From NCBI GenBank assembly GCA_022701365.1, contig JAKUHH010000164.1:62001-126000 (forward strand): a stretch of DNA of 64,000 bases, written 5' to 3'. The notes beneath the pieces were generated by a model that saw only the letters and a list, made by a program, of their open reading frames with translations, had not been told where the DNA came from and made no database searches. Below are positions 46,991 through 58,804 of the stretch, piece after piece. Made by a program: the position numbers and the translations under genes. Source of the DNA: Mycocentrospora acerina. Taxonomy: Eukaryota; Ascomycota; Dothideomycetes; Pleosporales. Within the stretch, counting starts at the first letter, position 1. Each line of letters opens with the position of its first letter.

Positions 46991-49081
46991 TTCTGGTTTA
47001 ACAGCTGGTTCTTTTCAAGTTCATGAAACTTCAAACTAAAGTTACCGTGATGCAAGCCATGATGTCGATCGTTTAATTAACGACGTTTGTCAGCTTGCGA
47101 GTAACACCTCCGTCACTCGTAATATGGAAAGTTTGCATTAAAATTGAAAGGCTGAAGAAAATGGTTTATTCAGTAATTTTGCGCTCCTAGGATATCAAGA
47201 CTCTTATGAGTTACGAAGCTTCAAATGCTGTGGCCTCTGAAGTAGAAACTATTTTCTTCTTTTCGTGAATTTTGAATAGTTATATTTATACGTCAAGATC
47301 ACTAATTAAGACAATGAAACCTATTTCACGAGCACTCTTGAGTACACTTACGTGCGGTGAATGGCTTAAGCTTGGAAGGAGAAGGGGGGAAGTGGGGGCG
47401 GGAATAGCAGCAGGGCAATCACTTGCTAACTGTGAGATTTTTCCTGAAGGTTCCATGAATCGCTCATCCTTGGCCTTTTGAGAGCATGAGATTATTATGT
47501 GGCTTAACGCCAATACCATCAAATATGTTCCTATTTCTTCATGAATTTACAGTCACTGTACAATTTCATTTTAATAGGTTTGTAACATTATATCCCGGTA
47601 TCAGCAAATCTGTAAGGAAGCTCGCCCTTTGGTTCGTCTTCATGAATTTGGAAACTGGGAATCTTGAAAACTATGCTAAGTGTGCCTAATGCTTGCAACA
47701 CAAATTTGACCTTTTTTGCGTTTTAACTTTTCTGCAGCTGCTAGTGGCCTCAAAAAACCAAGTGGAAAAAGGCAAGCTCTTTAGTTAGCTTGGATTCAAT
47801 CCTTGGGCTGTTCAGGCTAGCTGATGTAATATCAGCAAGCGCCACCCTTGTTCCAGGACACAGGAGGCAAGTACAGTTATGTCTCGTGGCTCAAAGGACT
47901 GTAGCTAATGCGATAGCTATCAATCACATTTTACTAGTTTGATAACATACACTTAATTAAGTGAGTTGACTCGTTATATTGAAACTTAAATGGAGCGTGA
48001 AACACATGCGCCTACTTTTCCATCTTACATTCCGGAGGAGTCAGCCTTTGAGATACTCGATGGGTCTTCTAACAAATTTCTTCTATGGATATCGACTCAT
48101 ATGAGGCAAAATCATAGACGCTTTCCACTGTATTCATCATCAACTTACAACCCTCGCCCCCTTCCTCCAGCTCTAGTAACTGTTGTTGTGTAGCAAGACA
48201 TTTCAATTAATCTTGAGGCCAGAATCAAGGCTTTATTGATCGCCAGCAGGCCAAAACTGTTCTAACGTCGCTCTGATCGAGGGCTTGATGTGAGAGAGCG
48301 AAGTAAAGAGCCTTTTTCTTGGTCCGTAATTGGCAATCTGAACCAATAGGTCGCCAAAATTCTAGAGAACGTTATTAGGCACACAAGCCAGATGACGAAG
48401 GGGAGTTTATCAAAGTACAAGGCTAAGTTATCAAGTTTAAACAACAATCATCTTGTGTAATACGCCACGTAGCACCAGAAATGACATGATTGGAGTACGC
48501 AACTGAGGGACCCATGTGGCGTGCAACTTGCGCCTTTGCCTTCGTCTGCATTGTCGTCTTTCCCCTGTTTCTTTTCCCGACCTTCTGACATGTATGACCT
48601 TGTCATCAAATCAGATATCTAATATCGTTCCCTCCGGTCCGAAGCGTCCATTTCTCTCCTTTCCTTCTTCTCTTTGTGAAATCAAATGAACAATTGTGGT
48701 ATTTGAGACATCATGCATCAACTTCAACAAGTTGCAAAGGTCAAGCCTTGACTGAGCAAACAGCAGAAAGTCTCAATTATGCGAAGGAATACGACACAAC
48801 AATTTCGATCAGTAGCGTTTCTGGCAAGTAAAAACCGTGAACTTAGTCAGGAGGAGAACAATCAAACGTTCACAAAAAATCCGCATCTCGAGCTTAACAA
48901 GAAAAGGATTACGTCAAAGGTCTATGTTAGCTTCAGGACCGTGCAAATTCCCTATCGCAAGAATACACATAATTATACGGCAAATTGAGGTGTAAGCCTT
49001 AGACCCTGATATTTCGTTACTGTATAAATACTGCCTAAGCCGATCCTCATTTTGGGTTGTGGCCTTTCTACTATCACAACC
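46991..49081. other. Intergenic region containing a dispersed repeat
   Basis: Between the ankyrin paralogues. No gene supported; the repeat at about 48190-48440 is described separately. A purine-rich tract lies near 47380-47410. Confidence 0.45.
48190..48440. repeat. Dispersed repeat, copy 1 (partner at 53535-53765)
   Basis: Aligns by eye with 53535-53765: shared TGTGTAGCAAGA, then an AATCTGAAGGC/AATCTTGAGGC block, CAGGCCAAAACTGTTCTAA/CAGGCCGAAACTGTTCTAA, TTTTCTTGGT and ATTGGCAA-C-TGA.CCTAT in the same order. No coding content or terminal repeats recognised. Confidence 0.6.
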
Positions 49082-50035
49082 ATGGACGCAGACGCAGATG
49101 TCAGAGATCTAATTACAGCTGTGAAAAGTAGTGACTTAGATAAGGTGAAAGAAATATTTAGGGAAAGAGCCGTAAATTTAAATTCATCAGATGCACCATC
49201 AAAGGCATTGTACATTTGTAGGGATCGCACGATCGCACGGTACCTACTAGACAATGGAGCAAAAATTGAGTTCAAGGATGAAACGATGAACACTCCACTA
49301 GCTAATTGTGACGACTTCCAAGTAGCCAAGACACTAATACATTATGGGGCCGATGTAAATGCAATAAACAGCGACGGAGAATCTGTTCTCAACAAAGCTG
49401 CATCACGACGTTGCCTCGGCATAGTGAGCCTTCTTATTTCGAAAGGCGCAGTTCAGTGGGCTCATTGCGAGAAAGGAAATAGCTTCTTCTTGAATATTTT
49501 TTGTAACGTCGTGCATCTGTCAGGTATGTGCGGAGCCTCTCTCCTCTCGATCGTGAAACCAACAAGCACAAGATTACTCAAGGATCACACATAGTATTGA
49601 AAGACAGGCGAAGATTGTGTATTCCTATATAAAAAAGACGACACGAAAACGATACAAATCTTATTGGCAAATAATTCAGGCAGGGAATTACTACTAGAAG
49701 TCTTGACCTACCCAGCTCCAATACATTGCGATGAAAGTATAATTGGTAAATATATTAGTTGGAACATAAGTGAACATAGAGATCGTGCTTATGATAGCAA
49801 CACTGGTCAGCGGCTAAATCTTGGTCAGATTTTATTTGCAGAACTCACTGATCTTACGCTTTATGACAAGGACGACAACTACAAGTGGATTATTCCTATT
49901 AACGGAACAACTGAAGATGTTCTTCGAAGTATCTACTACGCTTATCAACCAATGCATCAAATCAAAAACAAACCTCACGTCTGGCGTGGCTTGGAGAAGA
50001 CAAAAAGTGGCGATTATTGTCTTAAACTAGAATAG
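49082..50035 (+). CDS. Ankyrin-repeat protein B
   Basis: Two exons: 49082-49523 (442 nt, from ATG at 49082) and 49608-50035, with an 84-bp intron (49524-49607, perfect GTATGT donor, GACAG acceptor), phase 1; product 289 aa. Ankyrin repeats occupy about residues 5-135, including NTPLANCDDFQVAKTLIHYG ADVNAINSDGESVLNKAAS. The C-terminal domain (PAPIHCDESIIGKYISWNI, AYDSNTGQRLNLGQILFAEL, INGTTEDVLRSIYYAYQPMH) is shared with gene A, whose intron is at the same place. Gene A lies 2.7 kb away on the other strand, so the pair is divergent (5' ends facing). Part of the ankyrin region is nearly identical in DNA to gene A while the rest is much diverged. Confidence 0.78.
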
Positions 50036-50280
50036 GTCTCTTGACATGTTTAAATGAACGCTTGAAGGAGTTTGACTTAGTTTTAAAGTTTTCATCAGTT
50101 CATAAAACGAAGAGAGCTTTTTAGACTGATGTTTGATGCTTCTGATAGAACGTGGAAGTAAAACTTAGGCCTAAAATTATATTGTGTTGAAATATACTGC
50201 TCGTAAGGACATGATTTGGAGGAACTTGTTTAATGAGGATTAGCTAGTGTAAGACCAGGAGACTAACGCCTCTCCCCACG

Positions 50281-50445
50281 GAGCGAAAGTCCCGATGTGC
50301 CAGAAACAACCAATGAGAGCGCAAGGATGGCACATCATTCTACACAACATGCTCTTTAAACTGGGCACAATAAAAAAATCTTTCTTTCAATTCCACAATC
50401 AGTTTGTCACACTATTATGCGAAGGTAGCGTTTTTAGACAAGCAT
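50281..50445 (+). repeat. Dispersed repeat, copy 2 (partner at 8221-8400)
   Basis: See the copy at 8221. Here it lies just upstream of decayed coding DNA, about 245 bp after ankyrin gene B. Same strand as copy 1. Confidence 0.55.
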
Positions 50446-50799
50446 TGAGCGGTGCACAGGCGAGCTGCAGCTGCGAGTTGACTCAAGCCAGGCGCAGAGT
50501 ACCGACTTTGCAGGCTCGCCGCCCGTGCAGATAGTGCAGCGGTGGCTGTGCAGCCGGAATGACTCGGACGACAGGTGACTGGTGGTCGCGGACTACGCCG
50601 ACGATGTGACGTTGAGGATCAAGAAGGTGATACCGAAAGGAGGCCAGGGAAGTGTCATCATCACCAGTCAAGACGGTCAGGCGCAGAGGCTAATAGATTA
50701 AGGATGCGAAGGGCACTCTCAATTTGGATTGTATTTTCTAAAGCAGTTGTTCTGTCGAAATTGAAATACTTACAAGAGTCGCGAAAAGCGGAGACTAGC

Positions 50800-51960
50800 T
50801 TATTTTCCTATGGTGGCAGCACCTCAAGACTCGGAGATAATTCTCGATTGGAAACTACGGTACTGTGACGCCTGGTACAATTCCCGAGAGGTCGAGCGCA
50901 ACGTCTATAACGAAGATGTGTTCAACCGTGAGCAGGCTAGCTGGTTTTCCGTACGCGGGGGAGTACCGGAAGCCCAGGCACCTGACCTCACCGTCACAAC
51001 GGAGTTTATCCGCCGCCCAACTTCTGTGGGCAATACCGAGGCCATGCAAGACCTGCGGCTCACACTTTATTATTGACGGCGTAGACATGCTGCGCTAGAG
51101 CTGCCATCCTTGCAGGCCGAACTGCAATCCGCGTCAATACTCCGCTCCCGCCAAAGGCAGAAAATCGCCGACATTCGCCCCCACTTCCATCGCGTGGAGA
51201 ACACCGAACAGATCGGGGCTGGGGTGGCCATTGAGCGGAGATATGACGCGACCTGTCTGCATGAGCAATACGGCCGCCGCCTCGCCGCCGCGTTGCCACA
51301 AATCATGTCCACTCAGCCCTTAACTACAAGGATTCAAGGCAACGCGTGAAAAGCCATGTTCCTCGACATCCGGTTTAACGAGTGCGCTGATAGTGGGGAC
51401 CACGACTTCGCTCTTTTCTACTGTACGCTGGAGCACTGGGAACGCTGACTCTACCTGGAAGAGACATTCAGCTGCGGGATCTTCGCCCTCTTATCAAAGT
51501 CTCGTATTACCAGCGTGTATATGGAGCGTACCATGTCTTAAAAACTGCTGACGCTTTAGTTCACCGCCAGTGTATCTTGCACACTTGGAAAATTTAGACA
51601 TGGATTTGGTCGAGCACGCCTTTCCAACTGAGGAATTGGCCTAGCTGCTTCAAATTACTAGCGAGGATGATGAGGATGATGGTGAGTATCCTCACTTCGT
51701 CATGGCCTGCCTCACGATGTGCACAGACGTCAATGGAGCCGGCTATGCCGTTTTCAACGCTTGTATTCGGGCTCTTTACCCGTGCCCGTGGCTTCGCGTC
51801 TGACTCTGCAGCCCACATAAAAAATGACGAGCAGCACGAGGGCGTGGATATCTTCGATTGGGGCATGTGCAACTTGGACTCTGACTACAAAGCTGGCTCG
51901 TCCCGTGGCATATTTTAGAAGATTTACTGTGATCTGCGTGACAGTGTTATGTAAGTGTTG
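50800..51960 (+). pseudogene. Decayed unidentified protein-coding gene
   Basis: GC-rich coding-like DNA, unlike its AT-rich neighbours. Plus-strand pieces in successive frames: ILDWKLRYCDAWYNSREVE, a VRGGVPEAQAPDLTVTTEF segment and NTEAMQDLRLTLYY (stop 51074). Next come LQAELQSASILRSRQRQKIAD, AALPQIMSTQPLTTRIQG, FLDIRFNECADSGDHDFALF and YLEETFSCGIFALLS, then an acidic ITSEDDEDDGEYPHFVM stretch and HEGVDIFDWGMCNLDSDYKA. Multiple stops and frame changes. I have seen proteins with this kind of pattern among fungal uncharacterised repetitive families but cannot name it. Adjacent 50450-50800 is also GC-rich and may be its 5' part. Confidence 0.5.
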
Positions 51961-52042
51961 GGATCGTGTGACGTGAGTAGGAGGTGGGGTAGCTAGTGTA
52001 GTAAATGCCATCAACTTGTTGTCCTAGAGGGTCATGCAGATA

Positions 52043-52267
52043 CAGTCGCTAGCGATTGTAGCTTCACCCCATTACCTTATCACACCAGCTGCAACACCGC
52101 TCTACACAACCCTATCTTTTTTGAATGGCTTGAAACTGGATATGAACTGCTAAATGCATCATCTTATTGTTCAACTGACGGCAAAAAGTGGGCTCGATCC
52201 TTGCTGCCAGCTCAGCATGATTTGGTGTTGCCGCCTGTGAGGGTGAAGCTGCAATCGCTAGTAACTG
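52043..52267. mobile_element. 225-bp MITE, copy 3
   Basis: Begins CAGTCGCTAGCGATTGTAGC and ends with the inverse (3 mismatches in 27 bp between the two ends). TA flanks at 52041-52042 and 52268-52269. Same orientation as copy 2. It lies between two blocks of decayed coding DNA (50.8-51.96 and 52.46-52.88 kb), and may have inserted into what was one gene. Confidence 0.9.
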
Positions 52268-52454
52268 TATGGTGACGTGAGAGCACAAGCCTGCATCGGT
52301 CTTTCAGCGCGCATAAGGATGAGGGGAAGAGTAATGAATAAGACCGTTGACTATCCTGCAAAACTACATTATAAATGCCTCCTTCTAGCACAGGAGGCTA
52401 ATGAATCGACGCAATTACCGAGCTCGGACAGAACCATTACGATTCACCACAGAT

Positions 52455-52880
52455 TATAGACAACCATAAGCGAGAACCGCCTGTCTGACAATCGCTTTAC
52501 AAAGCTCAACAAGGTTGTGCAAGAAGGAAAACGCCCATCTTGTTTGTGGTATCGAGGCCGTGACGACATCTCCGTAGCCCGGGGCTTTCACGTGGTCAAG
52601 CCTGATTACTATGGGGTTCGTCATCACCAAAAAACTTTGTAGTACTTTTTTTTTAAAAAGTACATCATCCACATCCTGTGCGCTGATCGCCAAACAGTCG
52701 CTCCCATGGTGCCAGTCATGGACATATGCGAGCGTTAAGATAAGAGCCACATTCTACCTCATCCAGGTAGCCAGATCCGTCACAACCTCCTTCACTTTGT
52801 ATGGTATTAGGAGATGAAGTTCAAATTTCGCGCCCGCGCTGTCACACCTTCTTGTACCTTTTTGCGATATGTGATTGATT
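52455..52880 (+). pseudogene. Unidentified coding remnant
   Basis: The plus strand reads LSDNRFTKLNKVVQEGKRPS, CLWYRGRDDISVARGFHVVKPDYYG, a TLxYFFFKKYIIHILCADRQ stretch and APMVPVMD, then HPGSQIRHNL and FKFRARAVTP in shifted frames, with stops. The composition is clearly that of a protein, but I do not recognise the family. It may be the 3' part of the gene decayed at 50.8-51.96 kb. Confidence 0.4.
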
Positions 52881-53534
52881 CCGGTTCATAAAGATTGTGC
52901 AAAGTGTGTCTTTACTTTACTAGTTATAATAAAAGCACAGTTGTTGGATTTTAAATGCAGCAAACTTCAATAATAAGAAGCACAAAGGCGGGTTCAGAAC
53001 GTTAGAACTGATTGATTAATTGCAACGGTTCCTTAGCGAATCATTTTAGAACGTCAAAAGAAGTCTTCAATTATGTTGTTAGTTAGGTCCCTTAAGTTAA
53101 AAGGCGCAATAGTCCGTCACTAATCTTCAGCCAAATCGACATGCACCTTTGCAGAGCACAGAGCAAAGCAATTACGCAAACCATCATGCTCAAATGACAA
53201 GATCATTGGGGCACTAGGTATTAAAGGAGTTTCGATGTACATCTTATTTAAACTGTACTTCTCTTACCATTCCAATCTGTTGGCCTCGGAGCTGCTACGA
53301 CGAATGGTGTTAGCTGCTGCATCATTGCAAGAGGTAAATGTGTAAAGGTATAGTGATCGGCTTGTCATGTCAAGGTGGGCACCACGACATTGGTTATCAC
53401 TAATGACGCGACAGGGTTAGCAACTTCGCTAGCAGTGTCATCATGCAGCAGCTATCATGCGCTAGTCTCCACCTCTGTGCTCTTTTTGTCACCAAGGATT
53501 GCTGTTCATCTTCCCCCAGCTTGCGTGCCTAATT

Positions 53535-53765
53535 TTGTGTAGCAAGAGGATCTGCCTAATCTGAAGGCTAGAGTTAAGGCTGTATTGAGCGCTAACAGGC
53601 CGAAACTGTTCTAAAATTGCTCAGGTCAAGGACTGTAATGTCGGAGAGTGAATTGAAGAGTTATTTTCTTGGTTTATGATTGGCAACATGACCTATTTAT
53701 CAGGTAGCCAATAGTCTCGAGAACTCAAACAAACACCTGAGCCTGAGAGTAGCTCCGACAAGCGA
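53535..53765. repeat. Dispersed repeat, copy 2 (partner at 48190-48440)
   Basis: Second copy in the same orientation; differences from copy 1 are spread throughout, so both are old. Surroundings show no gene. Confidence 0.6.
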
Positions 53766-55621
53766 GCGGGGATTCGCTTGTCAGCCAGCCGACCGTGGTT
53801 ACCCTGTCCATAGGCCCTTCTTACTGAAATTAACCAAAATTGAGAAGTTGAGTAATTGATTGATTGAAGTGATTTAACGTCTGCGAGGCGTCTCCTACAA
53901 AGCATGACGACGAGCTAAGCCACGGAAGTTTACATAAATATTCAATACCGTACAATCCTATTGTGATCGTTGAATGAGGACACTTACCTCAGAGTTCTCT
54001 CCTATGCGTGTTATCTACCTCTCGCCAGTTAGAGTTGTCCTAGAAAGTCGTGAATAAGAAGCTCTAAGGCGTGCCAGAGCGATGACCAATAACTAGCAGG
54101 TAGTTAAGCTATTGGGTGTTGCCGCCGGCACGCTGTATCACGGCTTAACTTGTCATTTGCATATCCACAAAACTTTTGTCATTGCTTCACTATGCTGCTC
54201 GCTTGCGTTTTATCGACTAGTCTTTGTGAATCTGGAATGAATCAAATCAAAAGAGCTATTGACGAATATTACGTTATAAGACTTAGATATTTCAACATCG
54301 TTCATCTTGCTTAGTCCGCCTCTTTTAGAAGAGTAGTTTTCTTCATCGTTCAACAAATTTCCGTGGTTTCGATTTTCGCTTGCCAGTCTCATCGAGATCA
54401 TAATCGTCCCATCATGGCAACTATTTGGTTAATTTATTCCACAGATGGCCCTCAAACTGCGAAAGAAATTCACCTCGTCAATATAATTAACTCACATCGT
54501 GCGGGAGGCTTGAGCAAGTTAACAGCCTTACCTCGGCTTCATTTGTAGGGATCATTTTTAGCGGCAATAGCTCGCTGCTCGAAGCGATTTCTTTTGTTTC
54601 ATTTCCACGAAAAAACGACCTCTACACGCGGCTTGAAATAAAGGTCATCTTGTGAGGGCTTCGGACTCTAATATCAAAGTTTCTCTACTACGTCTTCACT
54701 TATAAAAATCTATCATAGGATGTGACTTGTTCAGTCGAGAGTAACACGTTTTCCGCCCAGCCCTAATTATGGTCTAATTAGTCTGAAATCCTTTTAGTAT
54801 CAGCCGACGGGTTTGAAAGAGAATTTTAAGTCAATATCAAAAAAAGATCAGTTAACAAACAATTTCACCTTAATCCTTTATCGTCCTTCTGATAAAAACT
54901 TGCTTAAAAGAGTTGTTGGGAAAGTCGTTTTTCCCGCGCAGTGGAACAAGTACCCAGAACTAATGACCTATAATCGATAATGTCGGCCAATAAAAAAGAG
55001 CTTCTGATCACATCAGCAAGTGAGACAGTCGTTTGACTAGCTCATAATCATGAGTTCGGATTGCTTAATCAATCAACAGAACTTGTCCATTTCTACCATT
55101 TTTAATAGCTGCTTGCCACGCTTAGGTTTCAGCTTTCTATCCATTTATTTGTTGTGTGCAAGATGGTACTAACAGCAGCAGTAGTCTACCATGAGCATGT
55201 TGCTTTGCAGTAACCCAAAAATCTCTTAAGCAACTTCCTCCTAATTGTTTTCTCCACATTTTCCTCGCCGCAGTGAATTTGCTGATATTTCATTAATGAT
55301 AGTAGCAGGTAATCGCAATAAGAGAAAGTAATGATTGGATGTATCAGATCTTTTTTTGCACGCTATGTTTTCATTTAATACATTTTTGCGCAACATTCAT
55401 CAATTGAAGAGTGCTGTGCTACAAAAAAAGGTTCAATCGACAAGGACGGACTAATTTATTGTTGAAAATAGTACGATTCTAAATCTTTTACAATAGTCTG
55501 AAAATTGAGCAGCTCTTTGAGAAACAAAGTAATAGAACGATCAATTTTAAAACACAACCCATTGTAACAAACTTCAGCCCAACTTCATTTCCAGTTTCTC
55601 TCTAGCAGCCGAAAATCTCCT
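53766..55621. other. Intergenic region 3' of the P450 gene
   Basis: AT-rich; no gene, tRNA or repeat supported. Confidence 0.45.
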
Positions 55622-57252
55622 TCAATTCGGAGTGAGTCCTACCTTTGTTCCATTTAACGAAGAACACGTTAGCGCCAATTTTTCCTGCCACGGTCCAGGA
55701 TCTCTACTCTCCATCTTTTGGAACTCTTGTATCAACCTTATTGTAATGTAACTTGCTTCATTCAAAGCATACTCCTGACCCAAGCAGATCCTTGGACCAC
55801 CACCGAAGGGTAAAAACCCCCAACCCGGACGTAGCTTTTCCCAGCGTTCAGGTTTATACTCATCGGCATCATTTCCATAAATCTCCTTGCATCGATGCAT
55901 GGTATAGAGAGAGAAGCTAACTAAAGTACCTTTAGGAACAAATAATGGAAGCAAACCATCTGATCCGCCACCTCTTGGGAGCACAGTGTCCACAATTGCC
56001 ATCCTCGAATTCTGTGGGGCGACAGGATGGATTCGAAGAGCTGATGACTGTCAGTGGATGAAACTACCTCAAAGTATCTAAGACTATGACTTGCATTCAT
56101 TTAGACAATACTTGACGTACTTTAAAGTCTTTAACTCTTTGTAAGTCGGCGCTCGTGCTTCTAAAACTGATATCTCTTGTCTTAGCTTGGCGTAGATGTC
56201 TGGCCGCTTCGCGATCTCGAAGAACATGTTGCTCATTAGACTAGCAGTAGTATCACGGCCAGCGATCAAGACATTGATAACCTCATCCCTAATTGTCTTC
56301 CTGTCCGTATTATGCTTCGCCAGTTCTTGAAGGAAGGTATAGCGGCCTTTGTCTGGAATTTGGGCTTCTTGTTCTATGCTTGAGGTTTCCTCAATCGCCA
56401 GCATATCGTCTACAAATTTGTCGATATAAGCATGGCAAATGCGAATTGCCTCTTTGCCTTGTTTCTTTTTGCGAAAGCAATCGAGAAATCCGAGACGGAG
56501 GCTCGTCGCGATATCGTCTTGCGCAAAATCTACTGCTTTGCTGAACATGACGTCCTTGTTTTCCTCCTTCTCGTGACTGACGGCACATAAAGATCCTGCG
56601 GAGTGATTGAGTAGGAATTCGGTAGTAGTGTCAAGGGTAAGTTGAAAAAACAGCTGTTGGAGGTCGACAGTCGACCCATCAGTTGGAATACGTTTAAGCA
56701 TCAGACTAAAGTGGCGCTCAAAAATATTAAAGTCTGAAGTTTGGCCCCGCACAAAATTAGGTCGGAGAAGCTGTCGGCTGTGGGCCCACCGCTCACCATC
56801 AGCATTAAAGATGCCTCGACCCAACAAAGGCCCAAAAGCAGTCTCCCGATATGAAATCCTGTAAGCGTTGGAATTTCGACTTAGGATTGATTCGACGTTG
56901 AGAAGCTCACGCGTTGCAATCACTAAGGAATTAATCCAATTTAGGACCTCATTTTCGAGTTCAAAACTAACAACTTACCGGGTGTTGCGATAATTCTGCT
57001 ATGATATGTCTTTCCAAGTCGTTCAAACCGCTTTTTCCCTTCTTCGAGGACTATATGCTTCCTGGTGTTATTTGCTTGAGCTATAAGCACATCCAGACCC
57101 AGGGCTGGGTACCGATTGAAGACATGGGGACATGGAACGCAATGGTTTTCTTTCTTGAAGTGCCTTTGTTTTAGAAAGAGCTTGATTTTGGAGTAAAGTA
57201 TGTAAAGGAAAACTAAAGCTGCAATGCTAAGAAAGTAGATTGGTTGCGCCAT
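55622..57252 (-). CDS. Cytochrome P450, CYP52-type
   Basis: Three exons: 57252-56979, 56922-56095 and 56040-55622, total 1521 nt, 506 aa. Intron 1 is 56 bp (GTAAGT to TTAG). Intron 2 is 54 bp with a GC-AG boundary (GCAAGT to ATCAG); only this splice restores the K-helix. I chose the ATG at 57252, which places the membrane anchor (IYFLSIAALVFLYILY) at residues 5-20; an in-frame ATG at 57312 would add 20 residues. P450 signatures: I-helix AGRDTTA, K-helix ESLR, PERW, and the haem-binding FGGGPRICLGQ with its Cys ligand. VDTVLPRGGG and the DPENIQ-like region resemble the CYP52 clan, whose members hydroxylate alkanes and fatty acids at the ER. All key residues are present. The neighbour at 58.8 kb is transcribed divergently. 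Confidence 0.9.
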
Positions 57253-57312
57253 AATAGAGAAAGATGAATCCGAGACGATAGAATAAGAATTGATCAATAA
57301 TGGTGCGAGCAT

Positions 57313-58804
57313 AAGGCAACAGGAAAATGCTGATTATAAACTCCATTCACAAGGTAAAATTACATCCCAACCCTTGTAATAGGCCAAAGTGGACCTGGAA
57401 AGTCCTGGTGATACGGCTCTGCACGTGATTTATCGGACAAAACGCCTGTTCAGACTATACACGCTAGGCTTTAGCTGCCATTAGCCTCATCTAGCAGTGC
57501 ATGAAATGACCGAGAATACATGGTACGTGTTCGCTAATCCTGCCCAAGCGAGCCTGTAGTTGCATGATAATTATCTCAAGATTCCAAATCTCAAATACCT
57601 CCTTTTGCTCTTGTTCTTGTACTGTCGGCCGGACAAGCGGAGGGCGCACTGGTGGTGATTTGTAACGCTTGAATAAAGGCACCCTTTTTAATGTGTGCAT
57701 CAAATTAGCCCATCATTTCATAGCAGAACGAAGAGAGCACTAATTGTTAGCAAATTAGCAGGCACGAATTGTGCGAAAAACTGCATGAACGGTCGCTGCA
57801 CCCCTACACATGGTGTCTGGTAGTAGGAATGCAGGCGTCCCACATTTTGGGCATCTACAGGGAAAAACAAGAATGTATAAATGACAGTCTCAGTCAAAGC
57901 CCTAGCACTCTCACAAATACTCCCAAAAAAATTAGCTGGCCCTCGACACCACCGGACCGACGCTGTCTTCCTGTCATAGGTCTCCGCCATGGCTCAGAGA
58001 ACAGCGATGTAGCGCTCCAAATCTTTAGCAATATCAGCAGAAAGACCACATGGACACGATGCGTCAGATTTAGGATTTTGAAAGATTGTACCTGACAGCT
58101 CGGGGAGGGTCAGCTCAATAAACGTACTAAAACGCCGACCGGCATGCCCAGATTGTGCAAGTGCCGAACTAATTGCAAGTTACTACAAGCCTTTTCAGAC
58201 ACGGCAATATAGGTAAGGTCCTTAACAACCTGAATCATCTTGATATTCCGGCAGTATGAAATTTTATTGATCTTAGGCTAACAGATCACTCTCAGCTCGC
58301 AGTGATATCTATCGCATGTATGAGAACGCAAGCACCCGGCGCTTGCATAGTCTCTGAATTCTACACTTATTTTAAAACTTCTGCAGTTTGCAAAGAGACA
58401 TCTACATTTTGCAATTTGCAACAATGTCACTCCTTTAAAGTAAATTTTTTCGTCTCATGCAATTATCTTCTGTTTTAGCTCTATTGCTCTCTCTGCTTGC
58501 GAGCGGCTCACCTTCACCAGGTTTACCAGCCTCAACTCTTTCACTCGTCCCGATTTCTTCACTTTTTTTCACTTCCGCTGCTTCCCCCGCTTATCCCACT
58601 TCTTTTTTAACTCCACTTCCTCTACTTTCTACTTTCTCAGCATCCAATCTTCCTCGATTTTTTGAAACTCTACTTGCTACCCATACCGTATGTTATGCGT
58701 GTTGCTCTGCCTTTCTGTATATATCCTCTTCTAGCACTGTCTGCTAACTCGCTGCTAGCCTCGACTACTTCTTGTCTACCTTGCTATCTTCTCAAATTTC
58801 CGCT
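57313..58804. promoter_or_regulatory. Divergent intergenic region, CT-rich leader of the methyltransferase
   Basis: About 1.5 kb between the divergent P450 and methyltransferase genes. From about 58470 to 58800 the plus strand is very pyrimidine-rich, as in leaders and core promoters of well-expressed filamentous-fungal genes. No specific binding site can be supported. Confidence 0.4.

Noticed and set aside
50483..51349. Several overlapping 60-97-codon frames on both strands in the GC-rich island
   Set aside because: They are shadows of one decayed plus-strand coding region; high GC lowers stop frequency in all frames.
58457..58747. 96-codon frame resembling a small secreted protein with a signal-like N-terminus
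   Set aside because: The hydrophobic, Ser/Leu-rich composition comes from a pyrimidine-rich tract just before the methyltransferase ATG, which fits a fungal 5' leader better than a gene.
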